A stretch of DNA of 64,000 nucleotides from positions 1 to 64,000 of the forward strand of contig NZ_SMBU01000025.1 in assembly GCF_004342485.1 (NCBI RefSeq), read 5' to 3'. Within the stretch, counting starts at the first letter, position 1. Each line of letters begins with the position of its first letter. The position numbers were made by a program, and so were the translations under genes. Of the stretch, positions 60,893-64,000 are shown one piece after another. The stretch is from Roseateles saccharophilus (GTDB taxonomy: Bacteria; Pseudomonadota; Gammaproteobacteria; Burkholderiales; Burkholderiaceae_C). The notes under the pieces are model-generated. The model had not been told where the DNA came from. It searched no databases and worked only from the letters and a program-made list of their open reading frames with translations.

Positions 60893-61573
60893 TCAGCGCG
60901 GCGCCGACGCGCCGGAGGCCCCCGGCAGGGGCAGCAGCGCCGCCGCGGGTCTGGTCTTGCGCTTCTCGCGCACCTCGTGCTCGGCAACGCGCTGCCGCTG
61001 GCGCTCCTCTCGCTCCTGCAGCTGCTCGCGGCGCCTGGCTGCGCCGGCCGCGGCCCTGGCCTGCGCCTGCTGCTGCTGGCGCGCCGCCTCGTCGGCGCCC
61101 AGCGCCCGGGGCGCATGGGAGGCCGGCGTGGCGGGCACCGACGGCGGCGGGGCAGCGACGATGCGCTCGCGGCGCTGGCCTTCGTCCTGGGCCGCCGTGA
61201 CATCGCGTTCGCGCACGCGCAGGGCCTGAGCCGCGGCGCGCGCGCGGCGCTCGTCGGCGGCCAGCTCATGCTCGCGTCTGACGAGGGGCTCCAGCGCCGC
61301 GTGGCGACGTACCCGCACCTCTTCCAGGCAGGAGGCCACAGCAAACTGCTGCTCGCAGGCCTGCGTCTCGCGCGCGAAGCGCTGCTCAATCGCCGCGCGC
61401 TGGGTGGCGACTTCGGCGCGAGTGGCGGGCTGAGCAACAGCGGCTCCGACGAGCAGCGAAAAACCGATCAGAAGGCCACCGCGCCAGCAGGTGGCCCCTT
61501 CCAGCGGCCACCGCGGGGCCGGCTTTGCCGGACCGCAGGTAGCGCCCCCTTCGAGGGGGCGCGCGAAGCGCAT
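60893..61573 (-). CDS. Secreted coiled-coil protein of unknown function
   Basis: I do not recognise this 226-residue protein. Its first 30 residues are encoded by a GC-rich repeat element and begin MRFARPLEGGATCGPA. A hydrophobic stretch (about 34-47) ending VAAQP then looks like a secretion signal. The rest is Ala/Arg/Gln/Glu-rich and predicted to be coiled coil (EQRFARETQACEQQF, two Cys in the mature part at ACE and SCL). It ends in a Pro/Ala tail. No in-frame ATG, GTG or TTG exists downstream of the repeat and before the hydrophobic segment. Such N termini often arise from annotation over repeats. Confidence 0.6.
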   Translation of the reverse strand: MRFARPLEGGATCGPAKPAPRWPLEGATCWRGGLLIGFSLLVGAAVAQPATRAEVATQRAAIEQRFARETQACEQQFAVASCLEEVRVRRHAALEPLVRREHELAADERRARAAAQALRVRERDVTAAQDEGQRRERIVAAPPPSVPATPASHAPRALGADEAARQQQQAQARAAAGAARRREQLQEREERQRQRVAEHEVREKRKTRPAAALLPLPGASGASAPR

Positions 61574-61582
61574 AGGGGGTGG
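61511..61582. repeat. Stop-proximal GC-rich repeat element, copy 2
   Basis: It has the same block order as the copy at 17896-17966: GGCTTTGCC, a CCCCC/GGGGG inverted repeat, GCGCGAAGCGC and a terminal GGGGGTGG. It ends two bases from the zapE stop. It supplies the only start codon and the first 30 codons of the gene downstream on the minus strand. Confidence 0.8.
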
Positions 61583-61584
61583 TC

Positions 61585-62685
61585 TCATGTCAGCGAAGTA
61601 TCGACCTCGCGGCGGGCCAGGGCCAGATACTCGGCCGAGCGCATCTCCTGCAGGCGCGACACCGTGCGCGGGAACTCGTGGGCCAGCGGGCCCTCGGTGT
61701 AGAGCTGCTCGGCCGGCACGGCGGCCGAGATGATGAGCTTGACGCGGCGGTCGTAGAGCACGTCCACGAGCCAGGTGAAGCGCCTCGCCTCGCTGGCCAG
61801 GCGCACCGGCATCTCGGGCACCTCGGACAGGATGATGGTGTGGAACTGGCTGGCCAGCTCCAGATAGTCGTTCTGCGAGCGCGGCCCGCCACAAAGCGTT
61901 GCAAAGTCGAACCAGACGACACCACCGGCGCGCCGCCGGGCATAGATCGCACGGTGCTCGATCATCAGCCTGCGGTCCTCGTCCTGGGCCTCGGCGAGGG
62001 ACTCGAAGGCCTGCGTCAGCACCGCCTCGGTGTCGTCGTTCAGCGGCGTCAGGTAGAGGTTCATGTCCTCCAGCGTGCGGCGCCGGTAGTCGGTGCCGGC
62101 ATCGACGTTGATGACTTCCAGATTGGCCTTCAGCAGCGCTATGGCCGGCAGGATGCGGTCGCGGTGCAGGCCGTTGGGATAAAGCTCGTCGGGGTGGAAG
62201 TTGGACGTCGTGACGATGGACACGCGGTTGCGGAACAGCGCGTCCAGCAGGCGGTGCAGGATCATCGCGTCGGTCACGTCGGCGACGTGGAACTCGTCGA
62301 AGCAGATCAGGCGGAAGCGTCGCGCGATGCGCCTGCCGAGTTCGTCCAGCGGGTCGGCGATGCCCTTGAGTTCCTGGAGCTCACGGTGCACCTCGCGCAT
62401 GAACTCGTGGAAGTGCAGGCGCGTCTTGCGTGTCAGCGGAACGGCCTGGAAGAAGCAGTCCATCAGGAAGCTTTTGCCGCGCCCCACGCCGCCATACATG
62501 TAGACGCCACGCGGGATGGGTGGGCGCACCAGCAGCTTGGTCACCGCGTTGCCGCGGCGGGCCTTGTAGGCTTCCCATTCGTCCTGGCACCGCTGCAGGG
62601 ATGCAACGGCGCGAAGCTGGGCCGCGTCGGCCTTGAAGCCGCGCTCGGCGAGGGTCTGCTGGTAGAGGTCGCTAACGGACGTCAT
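61585..62685 (-). CDS. zapE: Cell-division ATPase ZapE (AFG1-like)
   Basis: This AAA-type ATPase acts on the Z ring under low oxygen or high temperature in E. coli. The 366-residue chain has GVYMYGGVGRGKSFLMD (Walker A), LICFDEFHVADVTDAMIL (Walker B), TTSNFHPDELYPNGL (sensor) and a C-terminal ARRRAGGVVWFDFATLC. It follows lpdA with a terminator between, a common Burkholderiales order. Confidence 0.95.
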   Translation of the reverse strand: MTSVSDLYQQTLAERGFKADAAQLRAVASLQRCQDEWEAYKARRGNAVTKLLVRPPIPRGVYMYGGVGRGKSFLMDCFFQAVPLTRKTRLHFHEFMREVHRELQELKGIADPLDELGRRIARRFRLICFDEFHVADVTDAMILHRLLDALFRNRVSIVTTSNFHPDELYPNGLHRDRILPAIALLKANLEVINVDAGTDYRRRTLEDMNLYLTPLNDDTEAVLTQAFESLAEAQDEDRRLMIEHRAIYARRRAGGVVWFDFATLCGGPRSQNDYLELASQFHTIILSEVPEMPVRLASEARRFTWLVDVLYDRRVKLIISAAVPAEQLYTEGPLAHEFPRTVSRLQEMRSAEYLALARREVDTSLT

Positions 62686-62702
62686 TCTGAGAGGTCATCA
62701 CG

Positions 62703-62732
62703 AAAAAAGGGGCGACTGTTCGGCCGCCCCTT
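62703..62732 (-). terminator. Intrinsic terminator of lpdA
   Basis: On the minus strand AAGGGGCG and CGCCCCTT form a stem after the lpdA stop, followed by six T residues. zapE starts about 18 bases further on and so needs its own promoter or read-through. Confidence 0.85.
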
Positions 62733-62750
62733 GTTGTTTGCGCTGCTCGA

Positions 62751-64000
62751 TCAGAAGTTCAGCGTGCGCTTGTCGACGGCCAGGGCCGCCTCCTTCGTCG
62801 ACTCGGACAGCGACGGGTGGGCATGGCAGATGCGCGCGATGTCCTCGCTGGAGGCCTTGAAGGCCATCGCCATCGTGGCCTCGGCGATCAGCTCGGAGGC
62901 CATCGGGCCGATGATGTGCACGCCCAGGATCTCGTCGGTCGTGGCGTCGGCCAGGATCTTCACGAAGCCCGAGGTGTCGCCCAGCGCGCGGGCGCGGCCG
63001 TTGGCCAGGAAGGGGAACTGGCCGGCCTTGTAGCCACGGCCTTCGGCCTTGAGCTGCTGCTCGGTCTTGCCGACCTGGGCGATCTCTGGGCTGGTGTAGA
63101 TGACCGACGGGATGATGTCGAAGTCCACGTGGCCGTGCTGGCCGGCGATGCGCTCCGCCACCGCCACGCCCTCCTCCTCGGCCTTGTGCGCGAGCATGGG
63201 GCCGCGCACGACGTCACCCACGGCCCAGACATTGGGCAGGTTGGTCTTGCAGTCGGCATCCACCTCGATGGCACCGCGGCCGTCGAGCTTGAGCCCAACG
63301 GCTTCGGCATTGAGGCCGATGGTGTTGGACACGCGGCCGATGGAGACGATGAGCCTGTCGCATTCCAGCTTCTGCTCGCCGCCCTTGGCGTCGGTGTAGT
63401 TGACGACGACACCCTTCTTGCTCGTCTTCACTTCGCCGATCTTGACGCCAAGCTCGATGGCCAGGCCCTGCTTCTTGAACAGCTTCGCGGCCTCCTTGGC
63501 CACGCCTTCGTCGACGGTGGGCAGGAAGTTGGGCATGGCTTCCAGCACGACGACCTCAGCGCCCAGGCGGCGCCAGACCGAGCCCAGCTCCAGGCCGATG
63601 ACGCCGGAGCCGATGACGCCCAGCTTCTTCGGCGTGGCGGGGATGCGCAGCGCGCCGTCGTTGGACAGCACCAGCTCCTCGTCAAATGCAAGCCCGGGAA
63701 GCGCCCTGGCATTGGAGCCAGTGGCGATGATCACGTGCTTGGCGGTGATGCTCTCCTCGCCGGCCTTCAGCTCGTAGCCGCCATCCTTGGCGGCGACGAA
63801 GCTGCCGCGGCCGTGGAAGAAGCTGACCTTGTTCTTCTTGAACAGATAGAGGATGCCGTCGTTGTTCTGCTTCACGACGCCGTCCTTGCGGCCCAGCATC
63901 TTGGCGACGTCCATGCCGACCTCACCGGTGCTGATGCCATGGTCGGCGAAGTGCAGCCTGGCGTGCTCGAAGTGCTCGCTGGACTGCAGCAGGGCCTTGG
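62751..64000 (-). CDS. lpdA: Dihydrolipoamide dehydrogenase (5'-truncated by window edge)
   Basis: This FAD enzyme (E3) regenerates lipoamide for 2-oxo-acid dehydrogenases and passes electrons to NAD. The visible 415 residues run from KALLQSSEHFEHA, just after the redox-active CxxxxC motif, to the C terminus. They include the central NAD-binding GVIGSGVIGLELGSVWRRLGA, the FAD contact VWAVGDVVRGPMLAHKAEEEG and the C-terminal HAHPSLSES with the active-site His. About 60 N-terminal residues, with both cysteines, lie outside the window. Upstream genes are probably odhA and odhB, as is usual in Burkholderiales; that is inference. Confidence 0.95.
   Translation of the reverse strand, partial: KALLQSSEHFEHARLHFADHGISTGEVGMDVAKMLGRKDGVVKQNNDGILYLFKKNKVSFFHGRGSFVAAKDGGYELKAGEESITAKHVIIATGSNARALPGLAFDEELVLSNDGALRIPATPKKLGVIGSGVIGLELGSVWRRLGAEVVVLEAMPNFLPTVDEGVAKEAAKLFKKQGLAIELGVKIGEVKTSKKGVVVNYTDAKGGEQKLECDRLIVSIGRVSNTIGLNAEAVGLKLDGRGAIEVDADCKTNLPNVWAVGDVVRGPMLAHKAEEEGVAVAERIAGQHGHVDFDIIPSVIYTSPEIAQVGKTEQQLKAEGRGYKAGQFPFLANGRARALGDTSGFVKILADATTDEILGVHIIGPMASELIAEATMAMAFKASSEDIARICHAHPSLSESTKEAALAVDKRTLNF

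Overview
The window reads as chromosomal DNA of a high-GC betaproteobacterium of the order Burkholderiales. A Rubrivivax/Roseateles/Leptothrix-like lineage is my best guess. The guess rests on two long, conserved housekeeping runs in the usual Burkholderiales gene order, on very GC-rich codon use, and on two kinds of intergenic palindromic repeat. I cannot name the species from sequence alone. There are no rRNA genes, insertion sequences, prophage genes or CRISPR arrays.

Left edge (1-1040): a lower-GC PIN-toxin/Phd-type antitoxin pair on the minus strand, with a palindromic operator in front of it, looks recently acquired. Then comes a gene-poor stretch and a strong terminator for ppsA. Region 1042-5861 is a gluconeogenic control locus. 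PEP synthase (ppsA) is transcribed leftward. Rightward are an HD-GYP-like protein and the PpsR kinase/phosphorylase that controls PpsA. Region 6025-11679 is accessory: an EamA-type permease, an orphan periplasmic binding protein, a TctE/TctD-like two-component system and a trimeric porin. Next is a two-gene glycogen operon, glgC-glgA, with a textbook LacI/GalR-family operator just upstream of glgC.

Region 14562-29567 (minus strand, read right to left) is the classical envelope and translation cluster: rpsB-tsf-pyrH-frr-uppS-cdsA-dxr-rseP-bamA-skp-lpxD-fabZ-lpxA-lpxB-rnhB-rRNA methyltransferase. Most joints are 1-4 nt stop/start overlaps. It couples translation factors, isoprenoid and undecaprenyl supply, phospholipid synthesis, outer-membrane protein assembly and lipid A synthesis. 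A structured leader precedes rpsB. Divergent from it on the plus strand are an amidase, a DadA-like FAD oxidoreductase and the NAD(P)HX repair enzyme nnr.

Region 33875-55444 (minus strand) is a second conserved run: scpB-rluB-ndk-rlmN-pilW-rodZ-like-ispG-hisS-yfgM-bamB-der-hfq-hflX-hflK-hflC-DUF2065-hisZ-purA-phosphoribosyltransferase, followed by rnr. It is broken only by a plus-strand tRNA-Leu(CAG) between rnr and the phosphoribosyltransferase. Region 55685-64000 holds rluD/bamD (divergent), a DinG-type helicase with a DUF465 protein, an orphan PP2C phosphatase, a secreted coiled-coil protein whose start codon lies inside a repeat, zapE and the 5'-truncated lpdA.

The least explained items are the GTCCA-S-TGGAC palindromes, the stop-codon-proximal repeat family (two copies), the rpsB leader, the HD-GYP gene inserted between ppsA and ppsR, the LacI-type operator on glgCA, and the repeat-rich extensions of RluB. 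I see no clear novel defence or biosynthetic system. Most of the window is core genome.
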